From: a virus
Reading direction: 5' to 3' (one strand)
Virus record (IMG/VR): IMGVR_UViG_3300036770_006489
Coordinates: 1-20,236 of that record
Length of the DNA stretch: 20,236 nucleotides
In this document: piece after piece, positions 6,083-13,619 of the stretch
Layout: each line of letters starts with the position of its first letter
Numbering within the stretch: position 1 is the stretch's first letter
Position numbers and translations under genes: made by a program
The notes under the pieces: generated by a model
The model's database searches: none
The model's input: only the letters and a program-made list of their open reading frames with translations
What the model was told of the DNA's origin: nothing

Positions 6083-8397
6083 TACAACCGAGTCAGAACT
6101 TGCAACAAATTTTTGAGTATGCGGTTAATCTAGCCAAAACTCTCAAACACGAGTATATAACTATCGAACACATTATCTATAGCATTACTATGGATAATCA
6201 CATTGGAAAAATGTTAACTGACTTTGGAGCCGACGTAAATTTTGTTAAAAACAATTTAGAAAATCACATTAAATTTAACTGTGACGATTTAAAGACTGAT
6301 CAAGAAAACTTTAAGCCAAAAAAGACCACAGCAGTAGAAAGGGTTTTAAACAGAAGTTTTTCTCAGGTTCTTTTCAGCGGGCGCCAAACTATAGAACCTT
6401 TTGACGTCATCATAAGTGTGCTCAGCGAAAGAAACAGCATGAGCTATTATTTTCTTAATAAAGCTGGTGTCAACAAAGAAAAATTTATAGGGTATCTACA
6501 AGCTCATTATCAGGAAGAAGAAGAATCAGAGAATCAAATCGTGCATGCGGCCCATATTGAAAAGATTATTAATCAGTATTGCACCAACCTTTCTCTATTG
6601 GCAAAACAAAGAAAAATTGATCCTGTAATAGGACGAGAAGAAGAATTAGAAAAAATACAATTGGTCTTGGCCAGAAGAAGTAAGTGCAATGTAATCATGG
6701 TAGGCGAGCCTGGGGTAGGTAAAACGGCTATTGCAGAAGGACTGGCCAGAAAGATTTTTGAAAAGAAAGTTCCCAAGTTTATTCAAGATCACAGTGTTTA
6801 TACTTTAGACATTTCTGCATTGTTAGCAGGATCTAAATATAGGGGTGATTTTGAAGAACGCATAAAGGCGGTGTTGGCAGCGTTAGAAAAGAAAGGCAAG
6901 ATCATTCTTTTCATCGATGAGGCTCACATGATGCAAGGAGCAGGAGCAGCAAATCAAAGCAGTAACGATTTGGCGAATATGCTCAAGCCAATTCTCACAA
7001 AGGGGGTGATTAAACTAATCGCATCTACAACTTGGGAAGAATATCGTAAGCACTTTGAAAAGGATCGTGCGCTGATGCGCAGATTCCAACGTGTTACTGT
7101 AGATGAACCCACCCCAGAGCTATCAGTGAAGATCCTCAAGGGTGTTAAAAAATATTACGAAAAGCACCATAGTGTAGTTATAACTGATGCAGCAATCGAA
7201 CATGCCGTTAAGCTATCAGTAAAATACATGAGTGATAAGAAACTGCCCGATAAGGCCATAGACATTTTAGATTGTGCCTGTGCTAGATACAAAATAAAAG
7301 ATGATCCAGCGGAAGAAGGCATTGATCAAATCGTAGATGTAGAACAAGTTAGCTACGAACTAAGCAAAATGATCAACATGCCTCTTGAGACTGTGGCGCA
7401 GCGAGAAAGCAAAAATCTTTCTGAACTCGAAGGACAAATGAAATCCGCAGTCTATGGGCAAGACAATGCACTAGACGTTTTATTGGATAAGATATTCGTA
7501 GCACAGGCCGGTATGAAGTCTCCTAATAAACCTATCGGAAGCTTCTTGTTTTTAGGGCCCACAGGCTGCGGTAAAACTGAAACAGCAAAACAACTGTCTG
7601 ATAAGATGGGCGTTCCTTTGATCAGATTCGACATGAGCGAATATCAAGAAAAGCACTCTGTGGCAAGATTAATCGGCGCTCCTCCGGGCTATGTCGGGTT
7701 TGATGAAAACGCCGGCCAACTGATTACCAAACTACAGGAATCACCCAATTGTGTGCTATTATTAGATGAAATTGAAAAAAGTCATCCTGATGTCAGCAAC
7801 ATTCTTCTACAGTTTATGGATAATGGGTTTGTCACTGGATCTAACGGAAAGCAAGCCGATGGTCGTAATTGCATTTTGATCATGACGTCGAATCTTGGAG
7901 CCAGAGATAACGAAAATAATACCATCGGTTTTGGCGATCTAGAACGAGACGGGGAAGATGACAAGGCAATTAAAAAACACTTCGCTCCGGAGTTTCGAAA
8001 TAGGCTAGATGCCGTAATTAAGTTCAATAAACTTGAAATTTCAGTAGTGAAGGAAATCGTCAAGAAGTTTGTTGGAGAACTTAATCAACAGCTTAAGGAT
8101 AAAAACATTGAAGTTCATCTTACACAGGATGCAACTAACTGGTTGGCCGAAAGAGGCTACAATCGTAAGTTGGGTGCTAGACCGTTAGCTAGACTTATCG
8201 ATAATAGCATAAAGAGCCCACTAAGCCGCAAAGTATTGTTCGGGGAATTAGTCAATGGCGGATATGTTTTGGTTAAAGTTGTTGGTAAGGAACTGGATTT
8301 CGAGATTAGACCAGAACCTTTTAGCAAAGCAGAAAAAAGAGCTATCAAACTAGGTTTACCTATGCCCGAGGTAAAGGAAGAGGCTCAGAGCTTATAA
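6079..8397 (+). CDS. clpA: ClpA-type AAA+ unfoldase with ClpP-docking loop
   Basis: This 772-residue protein has the layout of ClpA (E. coli ClpA is 758). A double Clp_N repeat domain (1-145) is followed by AAA-1 with Walker A GEPGVGKT at 209-216 and Walker B with Asp280-Glu281, then AAA-2 with Walker A GPTGCGKT at 493-500 and Walker B Asp563-Glu564, and a C-terminal D2 small domain (GARPLARLID). The long coiled-coil middle domain that marks ClpB is missing. Residues 616-618 read IGF, at the place of the IGL/IGF tripeptide that docks ClpA/ClpX onto ClpP. No ClpP or ClpS gene is seen in the window, so it would have to use host ClpP. It starts by ATGA overlap with def. Both ATPase sites look active. 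Confidence 0.94.
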   Translation: MIQPSQNLQQIFEYAVNLAKTLKHEYITIEHIIYSITMDNHIGKMLTDFGADVNFVKNNLENHIKFNCDDLKTDQENFKPKKTTAVERVLNRSFSQVLFSGRQTIEPFDVIISVLSERNSMSYYFLNKAGVNKEKFIGYLQAHYQEEEESENQIVHAAHIEKIINQYCTNLSLLAKQRKIDPVIGREEELEKIQLVLARRSKCNVIMVGEPGVGKTAIAEGLARKIFEKKVPKFIQDHSVYTLDISALLAGSKYRGDFEERIKAVLAALEKKGKIILFIDEAHMMQGAGAANQSSNDLANMLKPILTKGVIKLIASTTWEEYRKHFEKDRALMRRFQRVTVDEPTPELSVKILKGVKKYYEKHHSVVITDAAIEHAVKLSVKYMSDKKLPDKAIDILDCACARYKIKDDPAEEGIDQIVDVEQVSYELSKMINMPLETVAQRESKNLSELEGQMKSAVYGQDNALDVLLDKIFVAQAGMKSPNKPIGSFLFLGPTGCGKTETAKQLSDKMGVPLIRFDMSEYQEKHSVARLIGAPPGYVGFDENAGQLITKLQESPNCVLLLDEIEKSHPDVSNILLQFMDNGFVTGSNGKQADGRNCILIMTSNLGARDNENNTIGFGDLERDGEDDKAIKKHFAPEFRNRLDAVIKFNKLEISVVKEIVKKFVGELNQQLKDKNIEVHLTQDATNWLAERGYNRKLGARPLARLIDNSIKSPLSRKVLFGELVNGGYVLVKVVGKELDFEIRPEPFSKAEKRAIKLGLPMPEVKEEAQSL

Positions 8398-8400
8398 ATA
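8393..8400 (+). promoter_or_regulatory. Late promoter motif (TATAAATA) fused to the clpA stop codon
   Basis: This is an exact copy of the T4 late consensus. Its central TAA is the clpA stop codon (8395-8397). The next start codon is at 8405, so with T4 geometry (+1 near 8406) the transcript would begin within that ATG and be effectively leaderless. Confidence 0.55.
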
Positions 8401-8404
8401 TAAG

Positions 8405-8770
8405 ATGTCCGTCGAATCCTTCCTATTGTTAGCACAAACCAGCACAGAGTCTGCAGATCTGCAGGTATATTCTTATGGAGACAAAAGCAGAGGAGCAGGT
8501 TACTTCCGCAAAGCAGGAGGCCTGCATACTCTGCTGTTCGTGTTGGATAATTTCAAAGGCAGTATTAAGATACAGGGTACTTTAGAAATGTATCCTGGCG
8601 ATAATGATTGGATTGATCTAGACTATACCAACGGGTCTGCATTAGATTCATTAGATAGCACAGTGTTAACCACTAACGAAACACGCAATATACTAGGCAA
8701 CTGGCTCTGGATCCGCGCTGCTTACATCATTGAGCAGGGCACAATCAGCGAAATCCGATATAATTTCTAA
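8405..8770 (+). CDS. Putative virion-associated beta-rich protein
   Basis: A 121-residue protein with no named family that I can assign. It looks mostly beta-strand: SYGDKSRGAGYFRKAGGLHT, then LLFVLDNFKGSIKIQGTLEM, then NDWIDLDY, and near the end GNWLWIRAAYI. The combination of a GxIxIQGTL strand, an NDWxDLD turn and a WIRAAY strand is like small beta-sandwich modules I have seen in marine phage tail or fibre proteins, so a structural role is plausible (inference). No ribosome-binding site precedes the ATG; a consensus late-promoter octamer ends four bases before it. It is followed by 45 bases with a second late promoter. Confidence 0.75.
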   Translation: MSVESFLLLAQTSTESADLQVYSYGDKSRGAGYFRKAGGLHTLLFVLDNFKGSIKIQGTLEMYPGDNDWIDLDYTNGSALDSLDSTVLTTNETRNILGNWLWIRAAYIIEQGTISEIRYNF

Positions 8771-8782
8771 CTAGCTTTTTAT

Positions 8783-8808
8783 TATAAATATAGTATTATC
8801 CATCAGGA
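8783..8808 (+). promoter_or_regulatory. Late promoter (TATAAATA, 8783-8790) and ribosome-binding site (AGGA, 8805-8808)
   Basis: An exact T4 late consensus in the intergenic gap. Expected start of transcription is near 8796, giving a 20-base leader with AGGA seven bases before the ATG at 8816. This is the most textbook late promoter in the window and probably drives the long run of genes up to the terminator at 16419. Confidence 0.8.
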
Positions 8809-8815
8809 AAATACT

Positions 8816-9781
8816 ATGAGAGACCTATTATCTAAACTAGACAGAATACTCAACGAATCTGCTGATCTACAGGATGTTAAAAAGCATGAATTAGCCGACG
8901 ATCCTGTTATCAAAAAAGCCATAGATGATAAAGAAAAGCTAGAGCCATCGAAAACTGAGGAATCTTGGTTTTCTGTAGGCGATGAGTTTGGTATTAGCTT
9001 TTCCGAAGATATGGAAATTGCCACAGAAATCACTGATATTTTAGATGATGGTATAGTAGTAGACTTAGATGATGCAGCGTTAGAAATGTTAGAAGACCAA
9101 GGAGTTCTATTCCTGGAAGGTGAAATCACTGAGAGCGAGGCAATCAAAGGTGTAGACGGCAAACGTTGCTGGAAAGGTTATAGACGTATGGGCACCAAAA
9201 TGAAAGGTGGCAAGCGTGTAGATAACTGTGTTAAAGTAGGTGAAGGTAAGTTTGACTTCGATGACGAAGATGACGAAAGTCCAGAAGATCCGGAAAAAGA
9301 TAAAGTACAGCATATAGTAATGCAAGCTCGTAAAGCCTACGACGTCGAAGGTAACTATCCTTTGACATTTAAGGATGGCAGCAAGGCAAAAATGCCGTTG
9401 TCATTGTTGGCTAAATTTTTAATGGCTTACAACAGAAGCAAGCCTCTAGAAAAAGAACAACTTCAAAATCGTGCAGCACAGAGTCCTAAGGATTTCCAAA
9501 TGGCAGTCATGGGCGAAGCTGTAGCTGAAGGTGATGTTGACGAAGCCAAGTATCGCGGTAAAGAAGTTCCACTAGGTAAAAAACTACCAGGCGATGTTAA
9601 AAAATCAAAAGTATATGTACGCAAGCCGAATGGCAATATCGTTAAAGTAAACTTTGGCGATAAGAAAATGCGTATCAAAAAATCAAATCCCAAGCGCCGT
9701 AAGAGTTTCCGTGCAAGACATAATTGCAAGAATCCAGGCCCACGTTGGAAAGCACGTTATTGGTCTTGTAGGAGCTGGTAA
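8816..9781 (+). CDS. Modular basic phage protein, putative internal or structural protein
   Basis: A 321-residue protein, family not named. Parts in order: an N-terminal leader MRDLLSKLDRILNES (possible prohead-protease site after LNE, residue 14); an acidic region to ~120; a basic module with paired Cys (KRCWKGYRRMGTKMKGGKRV, then DNC); a very acidic DFDDEDDESPEDPE stretch; a helical segment; and a strongly basic C-terminus whose last 35 residues carry a second Cys pair (ARHNC, then YWSC). The charge pattern fits a DNA-associated head protein, but function is unknown. Its promoter is the clean late promoter just upstream. Its stop overlaps the next start (TAATG). Confidence 0.85.
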   Translation: MRDLLSKLDRILNESADLQDVKKHELADDPVIKKAIDDKEKLEPSKTEESWFSVGDEFGISFSEDMEIATEITDILDDGIVVDLDDAALEMLEDQGVLFLEGEITESEAIKGVDGKRCWKGYRRMGTKMKGGKRVDNCVKVGEGKFDFDDEDDESPEDPEKDKVQHIVMQARKAYDVEGNYPLTFKDGSKAKMPLSLLAKFLMAYNRSKPLEKEQLQNRAAQSPKDFQMAVMGEAVAEGDVDEAKYRGKEVPLGKKLPGDVKKSKVYVRKPNGNIVKVNFGDKKMRIKKSNPKRRKSFRARHNCKNPGPRWKARYWSCRSW

Positions 9782-10119
9782 TGTTATTAAAAGAAACTTT
9801 CAGTCCTGTAGGCGGACCGAAAACAGATCAATCCGACATCGATTGGATCGACGATCTAAAATTCTACATGGATAACGACGATGACGCTCTTAGCGACTAC
9901 TTTTTTCCAGCAATTAAAAAGCATAAAAAATATCTAGGTCATCCCAATGCTTATATGCTTTACATGAAACCACTTAAAGTTTGTCTTAAAAAATATTGTA
10001 CAAGATTCAAAATAGAAGATGCTGACGAAAAATTTCCAGAAGAAAAACTAAAAGAATTAGCTAAAAGCCTTTGCAAGCAACAAGAAACATTTATAAAGAG
10101 AGGCGATTATGATAGATAA
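9781..10119 (+). CDS. Small conserved marine phage protein of unknown function
   Basis: A 112-residue, probably all-helical protein. It opens with a short leader (MLLKET), then a DDLKFYMDNDDDALSDYFF segment, then KHKKYLGHPNAYMLYMKPL. Two Cys residues (KVCLKKYC) follow in the next helix, and the end is charged (KQQETFIKRGDY). The LGHPNAY helix is familiar from marine T4-like phage proteins, but I know no function. The start codon overlaps the previous stop by one base, and the last 11 bases overlap the nucleotidyltransferase gene, so it is translated as part of that operon. Confidence 0.82.
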   Translation: MLLKETFSPVGGPKTDQSDIDWIDDLKFYMDNDDDALSDYFFPAIKKHKKYLGHPNAYMLYMKPLKVCLKKYCTRFKIEDADEKFPEEKLKELAKSLCKQQETFIKRGDYDR

Positions 10120-10891
10120 ACTTCTCGAAGGCGGCAATGTTTTTAAAGATGCCGACAAACAGCCTCTGACTCGCAGAATCAAAAGAGACGAAATCAGTAG
10201 CACTATTTCTTTTTTAGAAAAGCAAACAGGCATCGATTTTTCTCTAGACAAAGACGAGGAGGGTGTACCAATTAAATGGTTAGGTACTACCGGAAGAAAA
10301 GAAGACTCTGGTGACTTAGATCTCAGTGTCGATGTCAACGAAGTAGATAAAAAAGAATTCGCTACTAAGCTAATCGGAATTTTCGGTAAAGATTCCGTGA
10401 AACTATCTGGTGATAACGTTCACTTAAAAACTCCTATCAACGGTGATCCTTCTTTAGGTTTCGCACAAACAGATTTCATGTTTTCTGCTAATCCTAAATT
10501 CCAGCAGGGTTCTATGATTGGTGGTCAGGGAAATTATAGAGGTGAGCATAGACATATACTATTGGCCAGCATAGCCAGAGGAAGAGGTTTAAAATACAGT
10601 CCAAAATTTGGTTTGGTAGATCCGGAAACCAACGAACCCTTGTCGGGCGGCGACGATTGGAATAAGATCGCTAAAGATTTATTAGGACAAACTGCCACTG
10701 TTAAAGACATTCGTTCTGTAGATAGTATAATAAACTATATCAAAAAATTACCTAACTATGAAGAGTTAGTTGCTGCTGCTAGAGATACTTTAGGAAAGCA
10801 AGGTATTACTTTACCAGAGAATAAAACTATAGAAACATTTCAACCGGGTACTATCGGTTGGATGAGACAAATGATAGATATCTGCAAATGA
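10109..10891 (+). CDS. Polymerase-beta superfamily nucleotidyltransferase-like protein
   Basis: This 260-residue protein carries the metal-binding core of the polymerase-beta nucleotidyltransferase fold. WLGTTGRKEDSGDLDLSVD (residues 57-75) supplies the GS-like turn and two Asp ligands (Asp69, Asp71), and a later TDFMF strand supplies the third acidic residue. Enzymes of this fold add nucleotides to RNA, proteins or small molecules; the substrate here is not predictable from sequence. The N-terminus MIDKLLEGG fits the LxE leader pattern. The C-terminal ~100 residues are helical and may bind the substrate. It overlaps the ligase-fold gene by ATGA, which hints that the two act together. Confidence 0.8.
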   Translation: MIDKLLEGGNVFKDADKQPLTRRIKRDEISSTISFLEKQTGIDFSLDKDEEGVPIKWLGTTGRKEDSGDLDLSVDVNEVDKKEFATKLIGIFGKDSVKLSGDNVHLKTPINGDPSLGFAQTDFMFSANPKFQQGSMIGGQGNYRGEHRHILLASIARGRGLKYSPKFGLVDPETNEPLSGGDDWNKIAKDLLGQTATVKDIRSVDSIINYIKKLPNYEELVAAARDTLGKQGITLPENKTIETFQPGTIGWMRQMIDICK

Positions 10892-11991
10892 GAGCATTTG
10901 AATTTTTAATAGAAGCTGAAGCACCTGCACCTAAAAAGGTAGGCAGAGAATTTCAGCATCTTGAAGATCTAGTTTTTACAGAACCCAATGGCGCTCAACG
11001 TGCCATAACTGTACTACAAAGTCTAGCCAGTCCCGATAAAAAGATATCAATCAAGTGGGATGGTAACCCTACTGTCTATTGGGGTAGGGACGAAGACGGT
11101 ACCTTCCGCATGGTAGGCAAGAACAACTGGGGTCGCGAAGAAGGTAAATCATCTAGCCCAGAGGAATTAAAATCTTTTATTATGAGTCGTGGCAAAGGTG
11201 AAGACTGGCGTGAAAAATTTGCCGGCGATATGGCGCAAATGTGGCCCATATTCGAAGCTGCTACTCCTAAAGATTTTCGCGGTTATGTCTACGGAGATAT
11301 CTTATTCCATCCAGGAAAACCTTATCAAGGAGCCGACGGAAGGATATCTTTTACCCCTAACCAAACAACCTATTCAGTAAAAGTTAACAGCGCCGATGGT
11401 AGAAAATTGTCGCAGGCGGATGTGGCCATTGCTGCACATAAAGTATTCGAGTACTTCGGCGACAAATCGGGAGAAGATTTCACACAACCGGAAATCTTTA
11501 AAGGTAACCCTAAGTTAGCTGTATACGGACAAACATATATTAGTTACAGACCTGAAGTCAAAGCAGACAATCTAGATAAGATTAAAAAATTAGCACAACA
11601 TCAAAACAGTATTAATAAATTTTTAGAACCTGTAGCAGGAATGGGTTATCTCAGTAACGAGATCTATTCTTTTGTTAATAATCAAAGTAAGACCAAGCAG
11701 CTGGATAATATAGACTCAGAGAATTTTTTTAAATTCGTAAGTAAAACTCCTGCAAAAGCTAAAAAAATATTAGAACACAGTCAAAAGCATCCAGGTGTTT
11801 TAGATAATTTGTTCGCATTAGTAAAAGAAATAATGGCTGCAAAAAACGAAGTCATAGCAGAATTAGATGCTGCCGAGGGCGATATTACTGCACACACGGA
11901 CGGCAAGCCCGGTGGCGAAGGATATGTCAGTGGCGATGACAGTGTAAAACTAGTGCCTAGAGATAGATGGACACCTTACAGGGCAGATTAA
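10888..11991 (+). CDS. Ligase-fold (KxDG) nucleotidyltransferase-like protein
   Basis: A 367-residue protein. Residues 53-66 (ISIKWDGNPTVYWG) match motif I of the ATP-dependent DNA/RNA ligase and capping-enzyme superfamily, with Lys56 as the candidate nucleotidylated residue. FRGYVYGDILF (130-140) resembles motif III (with Asp where Glu is usual). Near the C-terminus EGYV (344-347) followed by VKLV (Lys354) resembles motifs IV and V, although their spacing is shorter than in known ligases. It may seal or adenylylate RNA, or be a diverged relative with another use. The N-terminus MRAFEFLIEAEAPAP is strikingly like the T4 internal-protein leader MKTYQEFIAEA. The ATG at 10888 (ATGA overlap) is preferred over one at 10858. 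Confidence 0.78.
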   Translation: MRAFEFLIEAEAPAPKKVGREFQHLEDLVFTEPNGAQRAITVLQSLASPDKKISIKWDGNPTVYWGRDEDGTFRMVGKNNWGREEGKSSSPEELKSFIMSRGKGEDWREKFAGDMAQMWPIFEAATPKDFRGYVYGDILFHPGKPYQGADGRISFTPNQTTYSVKVNSADGRKLSQADVAIAAHKVFEYFGDKSGEDFTQPEIFKGNPKLAVYGQTYISYRPEVKADNLDKIKKLAQHQNSINKFLEPVAGMGYLSNEIYSFVNNQSKTKQLDNIDSENFFKFVSKTPAKAKKILEHSQKHPGVLDNLFALVKEIMAAKNEVIAELDAAEGDITAHTDGKPGGEGYVSGDDSVKLVPRDRWTPYRAD

Positions 11992-11992
11992 A

Positions 11993-13057
11993 ATGCTATT
12001 ATCAGAATTATTAGAAGCCAACGGTAAAACAGTAGCAGTAACTTTTGGAAGATTGAATCCTCCAACTATCGGGCATCAAAAATTAGTTAACGCAGTATTA
12101 AAACAAAAAGCAGATGCACATTATCTATTTGTTTCTCAAACGCAGAAAACCGAAGGCAAAAATAAAACAAGACTGAGTAATCCTCTACCGTTCGATATTA
12201 AATTAGGATTCATACAACAAGCATTTCCAGAAATCACTATAGGTGACACATCGGTGACCACTGCCATAGGTATGCTTCAATATCTAGAAAAACAAGGGTT
12301 TGACAAAGTAATTTTTGTAGGGGGTTCTGATAGAGTTTCAGACTTCCAACAGCTTTTTGACAAACAAAACGGCATAGATTATAATTTTGATTCTATTCAA
12401 GTAGTAAGTAGTGGCGACAGAGATCCAGACGCCGAAGGAGCTGAAGGAATGAGTGCCAGTAAGATGAGGGCGGCTGCTATACAAGGAGACTTTGATAACT
12501 TTAAAACAGGGTTACCAAGTAAGCTTCAAACATCGGCAGATGATGTTTATAAGAATGTAAGATTAGGTCTCGCACCGTGGATTTCAGATTCAAAGGAAGA
12601 ACAAATGAGATTTAACGATATTGTACCAGAAGCAAAAAATAAAAAACCGACTCCGTTAGTCAAAAATCCAAACCCTGTTGCTAAGAATGCCATGGCCGCT
12701 GTAGGCGGTGGCGGATTCGGCAGTCACAAAGACAAAAAGGCAGCGATGAAGCGTGGTGATGAAAAGCATAAGAAAGATTACGCAGCTATGGCAGAAGGCG
12801 ATGATGATTGGGGTAGCATGAGTAAAAGAGATTTCAAGCGTAAAGAATTAGAATGGGAATTACGCAACGAACCGCCTAACAATATTCAAGTGGTTATTAA
12901 CGGTAAGCCTTGGAAAGTTTTTGCAGGACGAGGTAGACCAGACAGTGCAGAAGAATTCAATCATTTAAGAAAAATGCAACAATGGGCCGATAGTAAAAGT
13001 GCTGCCACCGGCAAGAAGTGGCATGTACACTTAACTGGTGCACCGGCATCTAAGTAA
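11993..13057 (+). CDS. HxGH cytidylyltransferase-like protein with C-terminal extra domain
   Basis: A 354-residue protein. Residues 14-30 (VAVTFGRLNPPTIGHQK) hold the T/HxGH nucleotide-binding motif of the cytidylyltransferase-like superfamily (His28). GMSASKMRAAA around residue 150 matches the second signature (ISSTxxR-like). The fold covers NMN adenylyltransferases and glycerol-3-phosphate cytidylyltransferases; the substrate is open, with NAD metabolism one option. After ~220 comes a Gly/Lys-rich linker (VGGGGFGSHKDKKAA) and then a separate small C-terminal module (VVINGKPWKVFAGRG, then HLRKMQQWADSKSAATGKKW) that I have seen attached to unrelated marine phage proteins. The N-terminus MLLSELLEA is another LxE leader. 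It begins two bases after the previous stop. Confidence 0.85.
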   Translation: MLLSELLEANGKTVAVTFGRLNPPTIGHQKLVNAVLKQKADAHYLFVSQTQKTEGKNKTRLSNPLPFDIKLGFIQQAFPEITIGDTSVTTAIGMLQYLEKQGFDKVIFVGGSDRVSDFQQLFDKQNGIDYNFDSIQVVSSGDRDPDAEGAEGMSASKMRAAAIQGDFDNFKTGLPSKLQTSADDVYKNVRLGLAPWISDSKEEQMRFNDIVPEAKNKKPTPLVKNPNPVAKNAMAAVGGGGFGSHKDKKAAMKRGDEKHKKDYAAMAEGDDDWGSMSKRDFKRKELEWELRNEPPNNIQVVINGKPWKVFAGRGRPDSAEEFNHLRKMQQWADSKSAATGKKWHVHLTGAPASK

Positions 13058-13272
13058 TGGACATTGCAGATTTAAAACGCCTAGCCGGCATCACAGAATT
13101 CAAAGGTTACCAACCTTACCAAGGTAGTAACATAAGTATCACAGGAAATGAAAAGCGTCAGATAGAGCGTGAAAAGAAAATCAAGCCCGGCACACCGGAA
13201 TGGTTTCAATTATGGTTTAGTTTGCCTTATCTGACTGGAGAAAAGTTTGGGGATGATCAATGGTTGAGATAA
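13057..13272 (+). CDS. Small conserved protein of unknown function
   Basis: A 71-residue protein. It begins with a leader-like [15 protein letters not shown] and ends in a conserved-looking [20 protein letters not shown] segment; the middle is polar and basic. I have no function for it. The start overlaps the upstream stop (TAATG), and its last 13 bases overlap the Fe-S carrier gene, so it is coupled on both sides. The WFxLWFSxPYxTGEK signature looks specific enough for a database search to find relatives easily. Confidence 0.78.
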   Translation: MDIADLKRLAGITEFKGYQPYQGSNISITGNEKRQIEREKKIKPGTPEWFQLWFSLPYLTGEKFGDDQWLR

Positions 13273-13619
13273 CAGAATCAGCAAAAACAAAAATCATGGA
13301 TATTTTCTACGAAGAAAATAATCCTAATTTAAAATTAAGGACATTCGTACAAGGAGGTGGATGTTCTGGAATGCAGTACGGGTTCACATTTGACGAAGAT
13401 CAAAATGATGATGATTTTGAGCTTGACATTGGTCCTACTAAAATGCTTATAGATGCGATCAGCATGCAATATCTAACAGGTGCTGTTATTGATTACAAAG
13501 AAGACATCATGGGCAGTAATTTTAGTATTAAAAATCCTAACGCCCAAACTACCTGCGGATGCGGTAGTAGTTTCAGTATGGCTGACGATTTTTACGACGA
13601 TCATAGTTTCCATCAATGA
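13260..13619 (+). CDS. A-type iron-sulfur carrier (ErpA/IscA/HesB family)
   Basis: A 119-residue protein of the HesB/IscA family, which carries Fe-S clusters or iron to target apoproteins. The three conserved cysteines are present: Cys35 in GGGCSGMQY, and Cys99 and Cys101 in TTCGCGSSF. Length is typical for ErpA/IscA (about 107-120), with a short acidic extension after the CxC motif ([13 protein letters not shown]). Seen in several marine T4-like phages as an auxiliary gene. It overlaps the gene before by 13 bases and the HAD gene by ATGA. It could help mature a phage or host Fe-S enzyme during infection; no client enzyme is identifiable in this window. Confidence 0.94.
   Translation: MVEITESAKTKIMDIFYEENNPNLKLRTFVQGGGCSGMQYGFTFDEDQNDDDFELDIGPTKMLIDAISMQYLTGAVIDYKEDIMGSNFSIKNPNAQTTCGCGSSFSMADDFYDDHSFHQ

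Noticed and set aside
8803-9162. 119-residue minus-strand open frame
   Set aside because: Ser/Ile-rich shadow opposite an acidic coding stretch, and it would run across a consensus late-promoter leader.
9654-9875. 73-residue open frame overlapping the end of the 8816 gene and the start of the 9781 gene
   Set aside because: Spans a gene junction in a third frame with no start signal, while both overlapping genes are well supported.
13260-13280. ITE/S at the N-terminus of the Fe-S carrier as a prohead-protease leader
   Set aside because: ITESA-like starts are normal in the HesB/IscA family itself, so the match is explained by the fold and not counted among the leader-bearing proteins.
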